32,032 bases of DNA from JBBPYR01 sp038199755 (GCA_038199755.1 JBBPYR010000170.1:1-32032); one strand, 5' to 3'; numbered from the stretch's first letter, positions 7,537-15,141 are shown. The notes: generated from the sequence alone by a model not told the origin. Made by a program: numbers and translations.

Positions 7537-8480
7537 ATGAGTCATTGATTGATATTCAGCAGATCATGTTTACCTATCCTGTACAGCCGACAATGGGGAC
7601 AATGGGGACAGCAGGAACTATAGGGATACAAGGTATGCCAATCTATCCTGCTCAATCCTCTAGGTCCGCACGGGATAGGGATGCCGTGCAAATAGTGCGT
7701 GAGGCGACAAAACCAGCCTTATACAATGTTACGTTGCAGATACAACAGGGAGAATATGTGGTGCTGCTCGGTCATAACGGCAGTGGCAAATCGACGCTGG
7801 CTCGTCATTGTAACGCTTTGTTAGTACCCGATGATGGCAATGTTCTAATCGCGGGTCTCAATACACGCGACAAAGGGCAGCAGCGTGCCATTCGCAATAC
7901 TGTAGGTATGATCTTTCAGAACCCGGATAATCAAATCATCGCGACGATGGTAGAGGATGATGTGGCGTGGGCGTTGACGGTACGCGGATACCCTGCTACC
8001 CTTATTCATGAGCGTGTTGAGCAGGCTTTAAGCGCGGTAGGCATTCTTGATTTACGCAAGCGTTCGCCCCAAACGCTCTCAGGTGGGCAGCGACAACGCT
8101 TGGCCATCGCTGGCGTGCTGGCACTACGTCCAAGCTGTATTATTGCTGACGAGGCAACCTCCATGCTCGATCCGCTTTCGCGCCAGGAGATTGTGGCCTT
8201 ACTACATCAATTACATCAGGAATATGGTCTCACCATTCTTCACGTGACACACCTGCTAGATGAAATCGTACTAGCGCAACGGGTGGTGGTGATGGAGCAG
8301 GGTGAGGTGGTGATGCGGGGAACGCCCGCCGAACTGTTTGCTGATCTAGCACGCTTGCGGGCGTTAAAACTTTCTATTCCAGAACCGATTGAGCTAGCAA
8401 CGCGCTTACGTGAAGCGGGGATGCCAATTGCTAGGGAAGCGATTACGCTTGAGGCTATCGCGCAGGAGTTGAGCCATTGA
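7533..8480 (+). CDS. ecfA1: ECF transporter ATPase, EcfA1 type, with an unusual N-terminal insertion
   Basis: A 315-residue ABC ATPase that powers the ECF transporter as a heterodimer with the next gene product. Walker A is GHNGSGKST (80-88), the Q-loop is FQNPDNQI (128-135), the signature is LSGGQRQRLAIAG (182-194), Walker B is CIIADEATSMLDP (202-214, catalytic E207) and the switch is HVTH. The ATSMLDP string is typical of EcfA1. Between the aromatic A-loop (FTYP, residues 13-16) and the next strand (LYNVTLQI), a loop of about 40 residues is inserted. It is rich in Gly/Met/Thr and then charged, and its DNA contains a tandem 9-base repeat. It overlaps the upstream gene by 4 bases, and EcfA2 starts inside its stop codon. 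Confidence 0.92.
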   Translation: MNESLIDIQQIMFTYPVQPTMGTMGTAGTIGIQGMPIYPAQSSRSARDRDAVQIVREATKPALYNVTLQIQQGEYVVLLGHNGSGKSTLARHCNALLVPDDGNVLIAGLNTRDKGQQRAIRNTVGMIFQNPDNQIIATMVEDDVAWALTVRGYPATLIHERVEQALSAVGILDLRKRSPQTLSGGQRQRLAIAGVLALRPSCIIADEATSMLDPLSRQEIVALLHQLHQEYGLTILHVTHLLDEIVLAQRVVVMEQGEVVMRGTPAELFADLARLRALKLSIPEPIELATRLREAGMPIAREAITLEAIAQELSH

Positions 8481-9346
8481 GCACTTCTATTATTGTTGTC
8501 GAACAGCTTTCACACCGTTATTCATCTGGCGCGCACGCGAAGATCGCGCTGGCGGACATCAGTGTAGAGATTGCGCTTGGGAGTTGCGTCGCGATTATTG
8601 GCGTGACTGGCTCGGGCAAGACGACGTTGGTGCAGCATTTCAACGGACTGCTCCGTCCAACGAGTGGCCGTGTGATTGTTGATGGTATCGATGTGGAGGC
8701 GTCAGGAAGCGATCTGCGTGTGTTGCGGCAGAGGGTGGGCATGCTTTTTCAGTTCCCAGAGACGCAGTTGTTTGAACACACCGTATATGCGGATGTGGCT
8801 TTTGGCCCAAAGCGCATGGGGATCGGACGGCACGAGCTACGTGCGCGTGTACATGGGGCTTTGGAGCTGGTGGGTCTGCCACACAAGGAGTTCGCGGCAC
8901 GAAATCCCTTTGGCCTCAGTGGAGGGCAGCGCAGGCGCGTGGCTCTGGCTGGCATCTTAGCCATGTCACCGAAAATTCTGGTGCTGGACGAACCAACCGT
9001 TGGATTGGATGCGGAGGGTCGCGACGAGTTCTATAGCTACCTGCGTCGTGTGCAGCGCGAGCAAGGCGTCACGATTGTACTGGTTTCGCATGACATGGCA
9101 GAGGTGGCTGCCTTAGCCGATATGCTTGTAGTACTGCACAATGGCTGTCTGGTGATGCAAGGGCTACCACAACATGTTTTTGCCGAGAGTGAGCTGCTCC
9201 ATAAATGGGGGTTGGCAGCACCGCCGCTCAGCGAGTTGCTGTCGTTGCTGCGGCAGCGCGGGGTAGCGGTGCCTGTGCATATCACGACGTTGGATGAAGC
9301 GTTTGCATGGCTTTCTTCTCATGTATACAGTCGAGATAATGTGTAA
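8477..9346 (+). CDS. ecfA2: ECF transporter ATPase, EcfA2 type
   Basis: A 289-residue ABC ATPase, partner of EcfA1. Motifs: A-loop Y15, Walker A GVTGSGKTT (42-50), Q-loop FQFPETQLFE (91-100), signature LSGGQRRRVALAG (147-159), Walker B LVLDEPTVGLD (168-178, E172) and VSHDM. The FPE variant of the Q-loop and the DEPTVGLD string match EcfA2 rather than EcfA1. The start is a TTG at 8477 overlapping the TGA of the previous gene; AGGAG at 8464-8468 is correctly spaced and no later in-frame ATG precedes the A-loop. A C-terminal segment of about 60 residues (PPLSELLSLLRQRG) is the usual EcfA coupling and dimer region. It is translated with the upstream gene and lies 72 bases before ecfT. Confidence 0.92.
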   Translation: MSTSIIVVEQLSHRYSSGAHAKIALADISVEIALGSCVAIIGVTGSGKTTLVQHFNGLLRPTSGRVIVDGIDVEASGSDLRVLRQRVGMLFQFPETQLFEHTVYADVAFGPKRMGIGRHELRARVHGALELVGLPHKEFAARNPFGLSGGQRRRVALAGILAMSPKILVLDEPTVGLDAEGRDEFYSYLRRVQREQGVTIVLVSHDMAEVAALADMLVVLHNGCLVMQGLPQHVFAESELLHKWGLAAPPLSELLSLLRQRGVAVPVHITTLDEAFAWLSSHVYSRDNV

Positions 9347-9418
9347 GCGATGTGCAACATGAGTAAACATGCGTGAATACTATATCTATGATGCGCAAAA
9401 TCAATGGAGTCTATCTGT

Positions 9419-10450
9419 ATGCTTAATACTATTGCAATTGGCACGTACTTTCCTGGCAATAGCCTCTTGCACCGCTTGCAATCCAGAACGAAGCTACTCG
9501 CCCTGCTGTGGATTGTGGTGACGATGACGATTGCGAATCAGCGGATGTGGCATTTTGTGCCATTTTTGGTCATCTGTCTGCTGGTTGGTCTGGCCATTGC
9601 CTGCTCAGCGATTCGCCCCGGTGAAATATGGCGGCGCATCTGGCTGCTGGTCGTCTTGATCCTCTTGGGGGCACTACCGACGCTTTTCACTTTTAGTGAT
9701 AAGCAGGATAAGCCGTTACGCACGTTTGGTCCTTTTCTAACGTCGTATGGTGCTGGGCGCCAGATTGTGTTTCCTCTCTTTCTGGTAATGCTGCTGCTCC
9801 TGTTTTCGTCGTGGCTGCCACGGACACGGCAGTGGTGGCACTCTAGCTGGCTCAAGCGGGTGCGTGGGTTGCCGTTGTTGTTTGGTATTATCAGCGGCGG
9901 GTTTTTGCTGGTGACGCTGGCAATTCCTGCTGTGACACCATTGTTGCTAGGTCCTCTGGTACTTACACAGAGCGGTGTATGGTTTCAGGCCAGCTTTTTC
10001 CTCGCTTTGTTGGTGTTATTTGTCTTGTCTTTGCTGCTCACCATGACGACCTCGCCAGTGGCGTTAATCGAAGGGCTGACGATACTGCTTGCTCCCCTGC
10101 GCCGCTTCCGCTTGCCTGTTGATGACTTCGCGCTGATGACCTTGATTGCGCTGCGCTTCATCCCTACCTTGCTCGAAGAGGTGCAATTGTTGATGAAGGC
10201 ACAGGCGTCGCGTGGGGCGGACGTTGCCAGTGGGACTATTCGTGAACGCATTCAGAGCGTGACAATGCTCTTTGTGCCGCTGATGAACGGCGTGTTACGG
10301 CGCGCCGCTGAGCTAGCAACCGCGCTTGAGGCACGTGGCTACGAGGTGGAGGGCCAGCAAACCATGCTCCACGAGCGGGCATTTGCCGTGATTGATTATA
10401 TGGTGCTGGCTGTGGTTATGGTGCTGACCACGTCGTCGCTTTTCCTCTAA
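9419..10450 (+). CDS. ecfT: ECF transporter transmembrane component EcfT
   Basis: A 343-residue membrane protein linking the S component to the two ATPases. About six to eight hydrophobic helices are visible, and the long coupling region has the two characteristic short motifs, KAQASRGAD (canonical ARG replaced by SRG) and ALEARGYE, on helices that slot into the ATPase grooves. LPVDDFALMTLIALRFIPTL is the typical EcfT lead-in to the first motif. It is longer than the usual 260-270 residues because of an additional membrane and loop region around residues 80-200. The ATG at 9419 with GGAG at 9406-9409 is preferred over the ATG at 9404, which has no ribosome binding site. It is the last gene of the operon; its 3' end is partly duplicated just downstream. 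Confidence 0.88.
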   Translation: MLNTIAIGTYFPGNSLLHRLQSRTKLLALLWIVVTMTIANQRMWHFVPFLVICLLVGLAIACSAIRPGEIWRRIWLLVVLILLGALPTLFTFSDKQDKPLRTFGPFLTSYGAGRQIVFPLFLVMLLLLFSSWLPRTRQWWHSSWLKRVRGLPLLFGIISGGFLLVTLAIPAVTPLLLGPLVLTQSGVWFQASFFLALLVLFVLSLLLTMTTSPVALIEGLTILLAPLRRFRLPVDDFALMTLIALRFIPTLLEEVQLLMKAQASRGADVASGTIRERIQSVTMLFVPLMNGVLRRAAELATALEARGYEVEGQQTMLHERAFAVIDYMVLAVVMVLTTSSLFL

Positions 10451-10491
10451 TATCGGTATCGGTGTGCTGACCACGTCGTTGCTGTTCCTCT
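10421..10491 (+). repeat. Tandem partial duplication of the ecfT 3' end
   Basis: The 28 bases at 10421-10448, the last ecfT codons before the stop, recur at 10464-10491 with two mismatches (shared core GTGCTGACCACGTCGT). The offset is 43 bases, not a multiple of three, so the second copy is out of frame and lies after the stop. Confidence 0.8.
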
Positions 10492-10584
10492 CTGGTACCT
10501 CTGAAGCTGGTATAGGTGCGTTTGGCTGTCTTCGCGCTGGCAAAAAGACGACGATTGTCCGAGGAAACGGGGACGTAGGCTGTG

Positions 10585-10604
10585 TATAGTGTAGCTATAC
10601 TATA
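10585..10604. promoter_or_regulatory. 20-bp near-perfect palindrome upstream of the phzF-like gene
   Basis: TATAGTGTAGCTATACTATA reads the same on both strands except for one pair, centred on AGCT. It lies about 53 bases before the next start codon and contains TATACT/TATA strings that could be a -10 element, so it may be an operator overlapping a promoter. Confidence 0.45.
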
Positions 10605-10656
10605 TACGCGCAACCAACGCATAAGAGGCCTCACAAAGAGCTAAAAAGGAGATTGT

Positions 10657-11571
10657 ATGAGGAAACTTCAGTATTATCTGGTTGATGTCTTTACAGATCG
10701 TCCTTTCGGCGGCAATCCCTTGGCCGTTTTTCCTGATGCACAGGGCATTTCTCCTGCTGTTATGCAGTCACTGGCGAAAGAACTGAATCTTTCGGAGACG
10801 ACATTTGTGCTTCCGCCGCAGCAGGCGGGAAATGATTGTCAGGTGCGTATCTTTACGCCTGCCGTTGAATTGCCGATGGCGGGTCATCCCACGGTCGGAA
10901 CGGCGTTTATTTTGAGCCATAACAACCTCATCTCGCTCACTGAGCCAGAAACTACGCTCTTGTTTGAAGAAGGGGTGGGTGTTATTCGTGTCACGCTCTC
11001 TGTAAAGGATGGACAGGCTTCTATCATTCAGATGCGCCAACCATTGCCCACTTTTGGGCCGCAATTTACGGAGCGAGACGCGATTATGCGGATGCTTTCG
11101 CTTGATGCTGCTGATTTTGATGCTGCCCTTCCTTTTGAGGTGGTTTCTTGTGGTGTGCCATTTCTCTACGTGCCAGTAAAAAGCCTGGAGGCGGTCCGCC
11201 GGATTCGCTTCCGCCGCAATGTGTGGGAGCAGACGTTGCGCGATTTTGTGGCACCACATATCTTTGTGTTTACGCAAGAGACTGAGACTGCGCATGCGAC
11301 TGTCCATAGTCGTATGTTTGCCCCTGCGATGGGGATTGTGGAGGACCCGGCAACTGGTGCGGCTAGTGGCCCGTTGGGGTGTTATCTGGTGCGTCACGAA
11401 CTGGTGAAGCTGGATAATGTGGTCGAGTTTGTGAGTGAGCAGGGCTTTGAGATCGGACGCCCTAGTTTTGTCACGATAAAGATTGCGTTGGAGGGGAGGC
11501 GCATCACAGGTGTGCAGATTGGTGGGCAATGCTATTTTATGGGTGAAGGTTCTCTTGAGCTAGCAATGTAA
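10657..11571 (+). CDS. PhzF-family isomerase (phenazine-biosynthesis-like / YddE fold)
   Basis: A 304-residue protein with the two-lobed diaminopimelate-epimerase-like fold of PhzF/YddE/YHI9. Hallmarks are DVFTDRPFGGNPLAVFPDA (10-28), NLSETTFVLPP with the catalytic glutamate E47, FTPAVELPMAGHPTVGTA (66-83) and EDPATGAASGPLG near residue 230. Only PhzF proper is known to isomerise dihydro-3-hydroxyanthranilate; most homologues have unknown substrates and no other phenazine genes are present, so the symbol is not assigned. The start has AAGGAG 7 bases upstream. It is monocistronic, with a palindrome upstream and a hairpin-rich spacer downstream. Confidence 0.9.
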   Translation: MRKLQYYLVDVFTDRPFGGNPLAVFPDAQGISPAVMQSLAKELNLSETTFVLPPQQAGNDCQVRIFTPAVELPMAGHPTVGTAFILSHNNLISLTEPETTLLFEEGVGVIRVTLSVKDGQASIIQMRQPLPTFGPQFTERDAIMRMLSLDAADFDAALPFEVVSCGVPFLYVPVKSLEAVRRIRFRRNVWEQTLRDFVAPHIFVFTQETETAHATVHSRMFAPAMGIVEDPATGAASGPLGCYLVRHELVKLDNVVEFVSEQGFEIGRPSFVTIKIALEGRRITGVQIGGQCYFMGEGSLELAM

Positions 11572-11727
11572 TGTGGGAGGTGGAAGGTGGGTTATATTGA
11601 TATATGGAGGTTTCTCAACCTGAACAGCAGGATTTTGGCATATCTCCATGGTTTCTTAACTGCACGTTAACTAGGTATTCCCTTGTATAGGTTATTATAA
11701 GGGTGGGGAAAATGTTACGGGGGAATG

Positions 11728-11801
11728 TCCTGGGGGGGATGTTCAACCACGAGGTAACATGCGGCAAGGGACGCATACCTTGGATATCCTGGGGGGGATG
11801 T
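11728..11801 (+). repeat. Two direct copies of TCCTGGGGGGGATGT
   Basis: The copies are at 11728-11742 and 11787-11801, with 44 bases between them. The core GGGGGATGT occurs again twice in tandem at 31929-31946, so this appears to be a dispersed G-rich element. Confidence 0.7.
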
Positions 11802-11834
11802 CCTGCACTAACTTTTGAATCCCTGCTCTGGGGG

Positions 11835-11875
11835 AGTAAGAGGGGAGAACTTCTTAGAGGTTCTCCCCTCTTACT
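11835..11875. terminator. 16-bp perfect hairpin
   Basis: AGTAAGAGGGGAGAAC (11835-11850) pairs exactly with 11860-11875, loop of 9 bases. It lies between convergent phzF-like and sigma factor genes, with no clear T-run on either side, so a terminator role rests on position. Confidence 0.5.
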
Positions 11876-11882
11876 GCTTATT

Positions 11883-11948
11883 ATAGAACAGGACAGATGG
11901 GCGCGGGTGGCCTTGCAAGGTCGCCCGCGCCCATCTGTCCTGTTCTAT
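11883..11948. repeat. 25-bp perfect inverted repeat with a palindromic loop
   Basis: Bases 11883-11907 and 11924-11948 are exact complements. The 16-base interior (11908-11923) contains CCTTGCAAGG and pairs on with only two G-U wobbles, so an RNA copy would fold into one stem of about 30 pairs or more. It abuts the stop codon of the sigma factor gene. The CCTTGCAAGG and GTCGCCC strings recur near 31962-31979. It may act as a terminator as well as belonging to a repeat family. Confidence 0.75.
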
Positions 11949-12584
11949 TTAAGTTTCGCGTATGCCCATTTCGTCCAGTTTGCGTTTCATGCGTTGTAGC
12001 CCAAGGCGCATGCGCGCTTTCACTGTCCCTAGTGGTATCTGACATCCTTCGGCAATCTCTGTATGGGTCCAGCCTTGAAAATAGGCAAGCTCAATCACCA
12101 TCCGCTGTTCTGTGGGCAGGACCATTAGTGCCTCGCGAACTTTCGCGCTTTGCACATTTTGCCATGCCTCTTCCCATACGTCAGGAACAGCCGTGCGTTC
12201 ATCTCGTTCCACCTCTTCCCAGTTAGCCTCTTTGAGATTTGAACGGCGGCGCACGCCACGCAGGTAATCAATGGTGCGATGATGAATGATCGATACAAGC
12301 CAACTTCTTACAGCTCCCGATTGTGGTGAATATGAGGTGGCACGTTTCCACACGGATAGAAACGCATCCTGTAAGAGGTCTTCGGCGATTTGATGATCTG
12401 CTACCATACGATATGCTAGTGAGTAGAGGATGCGATTATAACGCTGATATAATGGTTCCATCGCCCATACTGCTCCCCCGGCAATGGCATTGATTAAGAC
12501 CTCATCACTGAGCTGTTCTATTGGCAGAGAGATATATCCTGGTGTCTGACTGTTGTCAGTCTCCCCATCCTTAAATCTCGGCAT
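11949..12584 (-). CDS. ECF-type RNA polymerase sigma factor (sigma-70 family, group 4)
   Basis: A 211-residue protein with region 2 at residues about 42-110 (LYQRYNRILYSLAYRMV, AEDLLQDAFLSVWKRA, RSWLVSIIHHRTIDYLRG) and region 4 at about 148-202 (LPTEQRMVIELAYFQGWTHT, EIAEGCQIPLGTVKARMRLG). There is no region 1 or 3, which defines an extracytoplasmic-function sigma factor. A 40-residue N-terminal extension and an acidic Trp-rich linker (NWEEVERDERTAVPDVWEEAWQN) are the unusual parts. GAAGGA stands 5 bases before the ATG. No anti-sigma factor gene with a zinc-binding or membrane domain is next to it; the downstream side is the repeat-rich spacer. How it is controlled is therefore not visible. 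Confidence 0.92.
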   Translation of the reverse strand: MPRFKDGETDNSQTPGYISLPIEQLSDEVLINAIAGGAVWAMEPLYQRYNRILYSLAYRMVADHQIAEDLLQDAFLSVWKRATSYSPQSGAVRSWLVSIIHHRTIDYLRGVRRRSNLKEANWEEVERDERTAVPDVWEEAWQNVQSAKVREALMVLPTEQRMVIELAYFQGWTHTEIAEGCQIPLGTVKARMRLGLQRMKRKLDEMGIRET

Positions 12585-12659
12585 GGTATCCTTCTTCTCT
12601 GTTGGTACTGATTACAGTACGTCCCAAGAGCGATTTTAGATCATATATATTCGATATGA

Positions 12660-13190
12660 CTATTCATTTTTGATTTTTATAGGAAATGTTTTCCCCTCCA
12701 TCTGTTCAAAGGCGAAGCGTAGTGAGGGGGGAACGGGGTGAGGACGACCAGTTCGGTAATTGCACCAGACGAGGATCGACTTACCAGTGGCAAAGATGCG
12801 TTGATGATCTTTGATGTCGTGTATCTGCTGCTCCATAGAAAAGCTCGTGCGCCCAACATGGACAACACGCACACCGACTTCTGTGCGGTCAGAACGTATG
12901 AGCGGAAGCTCATAGGTGCAGGAAACTTCTTTCACGAGCACGCCATAATGACTCCCGTTCGGGCGCGTCTGAATGCGAGGGTTATGTGGTGAGTGAGATA
13001 CGATACCCTCAGCCTCTTGATGCTCCTCGCGGGAAGGCCACTCGTTGAGCCATGTTTCCAGCTGATTGAAATAATAACTTCTCGCTTCCTCAAAATAGGT
13101 GAAATAGACTGTGTTATTTACGTGTGCCAAGGGATCAAGGTCGCGAAAACGAATTTGTAGTGGGTACCAGCAAGGAAAATTATCACTCAT
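12660..13190 (-). CDS. Acyl-CoA thioesterase, hotdog fold (4HBT / YbgC-FadM type)
   Basis: A 176-residue single-domain hotdog protein. The active-site segment RFRDLDPLAHVNNTVYFTYF (residues 14-33), with D19 and the HVNN turn, is the signature of the 4-hydroxybenzoyl-CoA thioesterase/FadM subgroup, which hydrolyses acyl-CoA thioesters. The central helix EEARSYYFNQL follows. The rest alternates strands as expected (GVLVKEVSCTYELPLIRSDR, TEVGVRVVHVGRTSFSMEQQ). The ATG at 13190 with AGGAAG about 8 bases upstream is preferred; the upstream ATG at 13214 has no ribosome binding site. It lies upstream of the sigma factor on the same strand with a 75-base gap. Substrate chain length cannot be told. 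Confidence 0.87.
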   Translation of the reverse strand: MSDNFPCWYPLQIRFRDLDPLAHVNNTVYFTYFEEARSYYFNQLETWLNEWPSREEHQEAEGIVSHSPHNPRIQTRPNGSHYGVLVKEVSCTYELPLIRSDRTEVGVRVVHVGRTSFSMEQQIHDIKDHQRIFATGKSILVWCNYRTGRPHPVPPSLRFAFEQMEGKTFPIKIKNE

Positions 13191-13502
13191 AAGGCTCTTC
13201 CTCTTTCCTTTCATTTATATGCTATGCTTGTTCTAATAGTAGCAGAAGAGGGCTATGCGAGACAATGGCACTCCTGAACTTCTCCAGGGAAACGATAATC
13301 CCTGTGGCGAAAACAGAAAAAGAAGCCAAAGTAGATTTGGGGTAATCCGTAGCTGCCGTAGTGGCGTATTACATTGTGGTATCGGGTTTTAGGGGGGATG
13401 GCACAGCGAGGACATATGTGCGATTGCGCTCTGGTCGTTACTCTTGCTGTGATCCTGAAACTTCGGAGTGGGTACCATATCATTAAGAATTAGCAGCTAA
13501 TC

Positions 13503-13632
13503 GATAGAGTGGTAACCGGAAAAGGATTATATCAGTATATTTGGATAAAAGTACTACTCACCTCCTTCCTTCTCTGGTCCTGAAAAAACCCCTCGGTGGA
13601 ACACATCCTGTGCTCTACCGAGGGGTTTTTCT
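13503..13632 (+). ncRNA. Candidate small RNA ending in an orphan intrinsic terminator
   Basis: A textbook terminator lies here without any gene in front of it on the plus strand. Just before it is a pyrimidine-rich stretch, CTCACCTCCTTCCTTCTCT (13557-13575), whose ACCTCCTT equals the 16S rRNA anti-Shine-Dalgarno core and would pair with ribosome binding sites. C/U-rich single-stranded seeds followed by a terminator are the form of several regulatory sRNAs in Gram-positive bacteria. The 5' end is unknown; the given start is only the edge of the upstream palindrome. The alternative is that the terminator stops antisense or read-through transcripts. Confidence 0.35.
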
Positions 13633-13634
13633 GT
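13584..13634. terminator. Strong intrinsic terminator (14-bp stem, A- and T-runs)
   Basis: AAAAACCCCTCGGT (13584-13597) pairs with ACCGAGGGGTTTTT (13617-13630). The 19-base loop contains a small CACA/TGTG stem. Runs of A on the left and T on the right let it work in both directions. Confidence 0.85.
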
Positions 13635-13670
13635 TTTGGCTTCTGATGGGGAACGGATAGTGATGATGAC

Positions 13671-13796
13671 CAAAACTTCTATAGAAATTTATGATATGGA
13701 CAAAACGTCTATCTATCAAATGAAGGCTACTGCTAACAGAAAACAGTTCAAAACTTTATATAGTATCTTCCTATAAAGACAAAATTATGTTATAAT
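13671..13796 (+). promoter_or_regulatory. Promoter region of the glycosyltransferase gene with repeated CAAAAC boxes
   Basis: Three related boxes stand upstream: CAAAACTTCTATA (13671-13683), CAAAACGTCTATC (13701-13713) and CAAAACTTTATAT (13749-13761). An extended -10 element TGTTATAAT ends at 13796, about 100 bases before the start codon; no good -35 is seen. Repeated boxes upstream of a TGn-TATAAT promoter with a poor -35 suggest an activator. Confidence 0.4.
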
Positions 13797-13899
13797 ACTG
13801 TAACGTTCTGGTGGCATCGACCGTATAACAGATGAATTGCTGGCAGACCGTCTTTCTGTCGATAGGATATTGATAGAAACAGAACAGTAAAGGACCTTT

Positions 13900-15141
13900 A
13901 TGAGAATAGCACACATAGCCCCGCCGTGGATTTCAATTCCACCTAAAAGCTATGGTGGGACGGAGAACGTCATTCACTATCTGGTGGAAGAAGAAGTGGC
14001 GCAGGGGCACGATGTAACCTTGTTAGCTCCTGGCGATGCACAAACATCGGCACATCTCGTTTCTTTTTTCGCTGAGTCATTGATTGCTTCTGGAGTCCCT
14101 TGGCAGGGTCATCTTAAGGCATATTACCATATACAAAAAGCCGTGGATTATGTTAAAGAACATGACTTCGACATTGTTCATTTGCATCTCTCCTCTAGCG
14201 CGGATATGTATATCCTACCTCTCGTCAGTCAACTCGCGACCCCGTATGTAGTGACTTTGCATAGCCGCTTCCCCTTTGATCGTGTCCAACAGTGGACGGG
14301 TGATGCTGATAAGTACTTTATGGAATGGCTGAAAGATGTACCTATCATTGCCATCAGCGAATGTGCCCGCGATGAGGTGGCTTATCCGTTGAACTTTGTC
14401 GGTGTGGTGCATCACGGATTGCCGCTTTCCCAATTTCAGGCTACGACTTCTCAACCTGAAGATTTTTTCGTCTGGCTAGGCCGTTTTGTCCCTGAAAAGG
14501 GTGCTCACCTAGCTATTGAGGCGGCGCAACGTGCAGGTGCCTCATTAGTGCTTGCCGGTGTCGTAGATCAGGGCGTTGATGAGTCTGTACGCTACTTTGA
14601 TGAGCAGATCAAGCCTCACATAGATGGTGAGCAGATTCGCTATATTGGCCCGGTGAATTTAGAGCAAAAAATGGACTTGTTGAGTCATGCTCGTGGCATG
14701 TTGAACCCGATTGCCTGGGAAGAGCCGTTCGGTATGGTTATGTTAGAAGCGATGGCGGTTGGCTGTCCGGTGATCGCGTTTGCACGCGGAGCTGCACCCG
14801 AAATTGTGATGCACCGAAAAGGTGGCTTTTTAGTACATGATGTGCGGGAAATGGTGCAGTTCATGGCGAAGATTGATCAGCTTGATCGCAATGCCGTTCG
14901 TGAGCATGCTCTGCAACATTTTTCTGCCCCTTCAATGGTGCAAAAGTATATCAAGCTTTATCGTAAGGTTGTCACCGCTGCCAGAAAGCTCTATCTGGTC
15001 AAGCCTGCCGCGACCATTACCACATTACGCCCTCCGTTGATCCCTCAAACTCCTGTTGATACAACTGATGTATCATCTCTGGTAGCATTCCCTTCTACTC
15101 TTGTTGCTCGCAACAGGGTAGAATTGGAGCCTCCTTCCTAA
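13900..15141 (+). CDS. Glycosyltransferase family 4 (GT-B fold)
   Basis: A 413-residue retaining glycosyltransferase. The N-terminal Rossmann lobe begins MRIAHIAPPWISIPPKSYGG with the acceptor-side GGTE motif (20-23). The C-terminal donor lobe starts near residue 185 (FFVWLGRFVPEKGAHLAIEA) and has the nucleotide-sugar E-x7-E motif, WEEPFGMVMLEA with E275 and E283, followed by GCPVIAFARGAAPEIV. Members move a sugar from an NDP- or GDP-donor to lipids, trehalose or polysaccharide; neither donor nor acceptor can be assigned. The last 50 residues are a Thr/Pro-rich low-complexity tail. The start has AAAGGA 7 bases upstream. It is a single gene with a long regulatory region in front and a small hairpin behind. 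Confidence 0.92.
   Translation: MRIAHIAPPWISIPPKSYGGTENVIHYLVEEEVAQGHDVTLLAPGDAQTSAHLVSFFAESLIASGVPWQGHLKAYYHIQKAVDYVKEHDFDIVHLHLSSSADMYILPLVSQLATPYVVTLHSRFPFDRVQQWTGDADKYFMEWLKDVPIIAISECARDEVAYPLNFVGVVHHGLPLSQFQATTSQPEDFFVWLGRFVPEKGAHLAIEAAQRAGASLVLAGVVDQGVDESVRYFDEQIKPHIDGEQIRYIGPVNLEQKMDLLSHARGMLNPIAWEEPFGMVMLEAMAVGCPVIAFARGAAPEIVMHRKGGFLVHDVREMVQFMAKIDQLDRNAVREHALQHFSAPSMVQKYIKLYRKVVTAARKLYLVKPAATITTLRPPLIPQTPVDTTDVSSLVAFPSTLVARNRVELEPPS

Larger units (their letters stand above)
11572..11948. other. 377-bp intergenic region with G-rich direct repeats and two long hairpins
   Basis: No gene is supported here. The region contains two copies of TCCTGGGGGGGATGT (11728-11742 and 11787-11801), a 16-bp perfect hairpin at 11835-11875 and a 25-bp perfect hairpin at 11883-11948. 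The plus-strand frame 11703-11999 runs through both hairpins and lacks protein-like composition. Confidence 0.8.
13215..13899. other. 685-bp intergenic region with an orphan terminator, repeated boxes and a promoter
   Basis: The left part (13215-13500) holds a minus-strand frame (13253-13483) with no ribosome binding site. The middle has an ATTAGC/GCTAAT palindrome (13490-13502), an anti-Shine-Dalgarno-like CACCTCCTTCC stretch and a strong terminator (13584-13630). The right part carries three CAAAAC-TATA boxes and a promoter for the glycosyltransferase gene. Confidence 0.7.

Noticed and set aside
11703..11999. 98-codon plus-strand frame after the phzF-like gene
   Set aside because: It runs through two long hairpins and the antisense of the sigma factor end; no ribosome binding site or protein-like composition.
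13253..13483. 76-codon minus-strand frame with a CPRC motif
   Set aside because: A single CxxC-like motif suggested a zinc finger or transposase fragment, but there is no ribosome binding site, no second Cys pair and no recognised family.
13557..13575. Possible 16S rRNA 3' end fragment (ACCTCCTT)
   Set aside because: The bases before it do not match the conserved 16S tail; only the short anti-Shine-Dalgarno core agrees.
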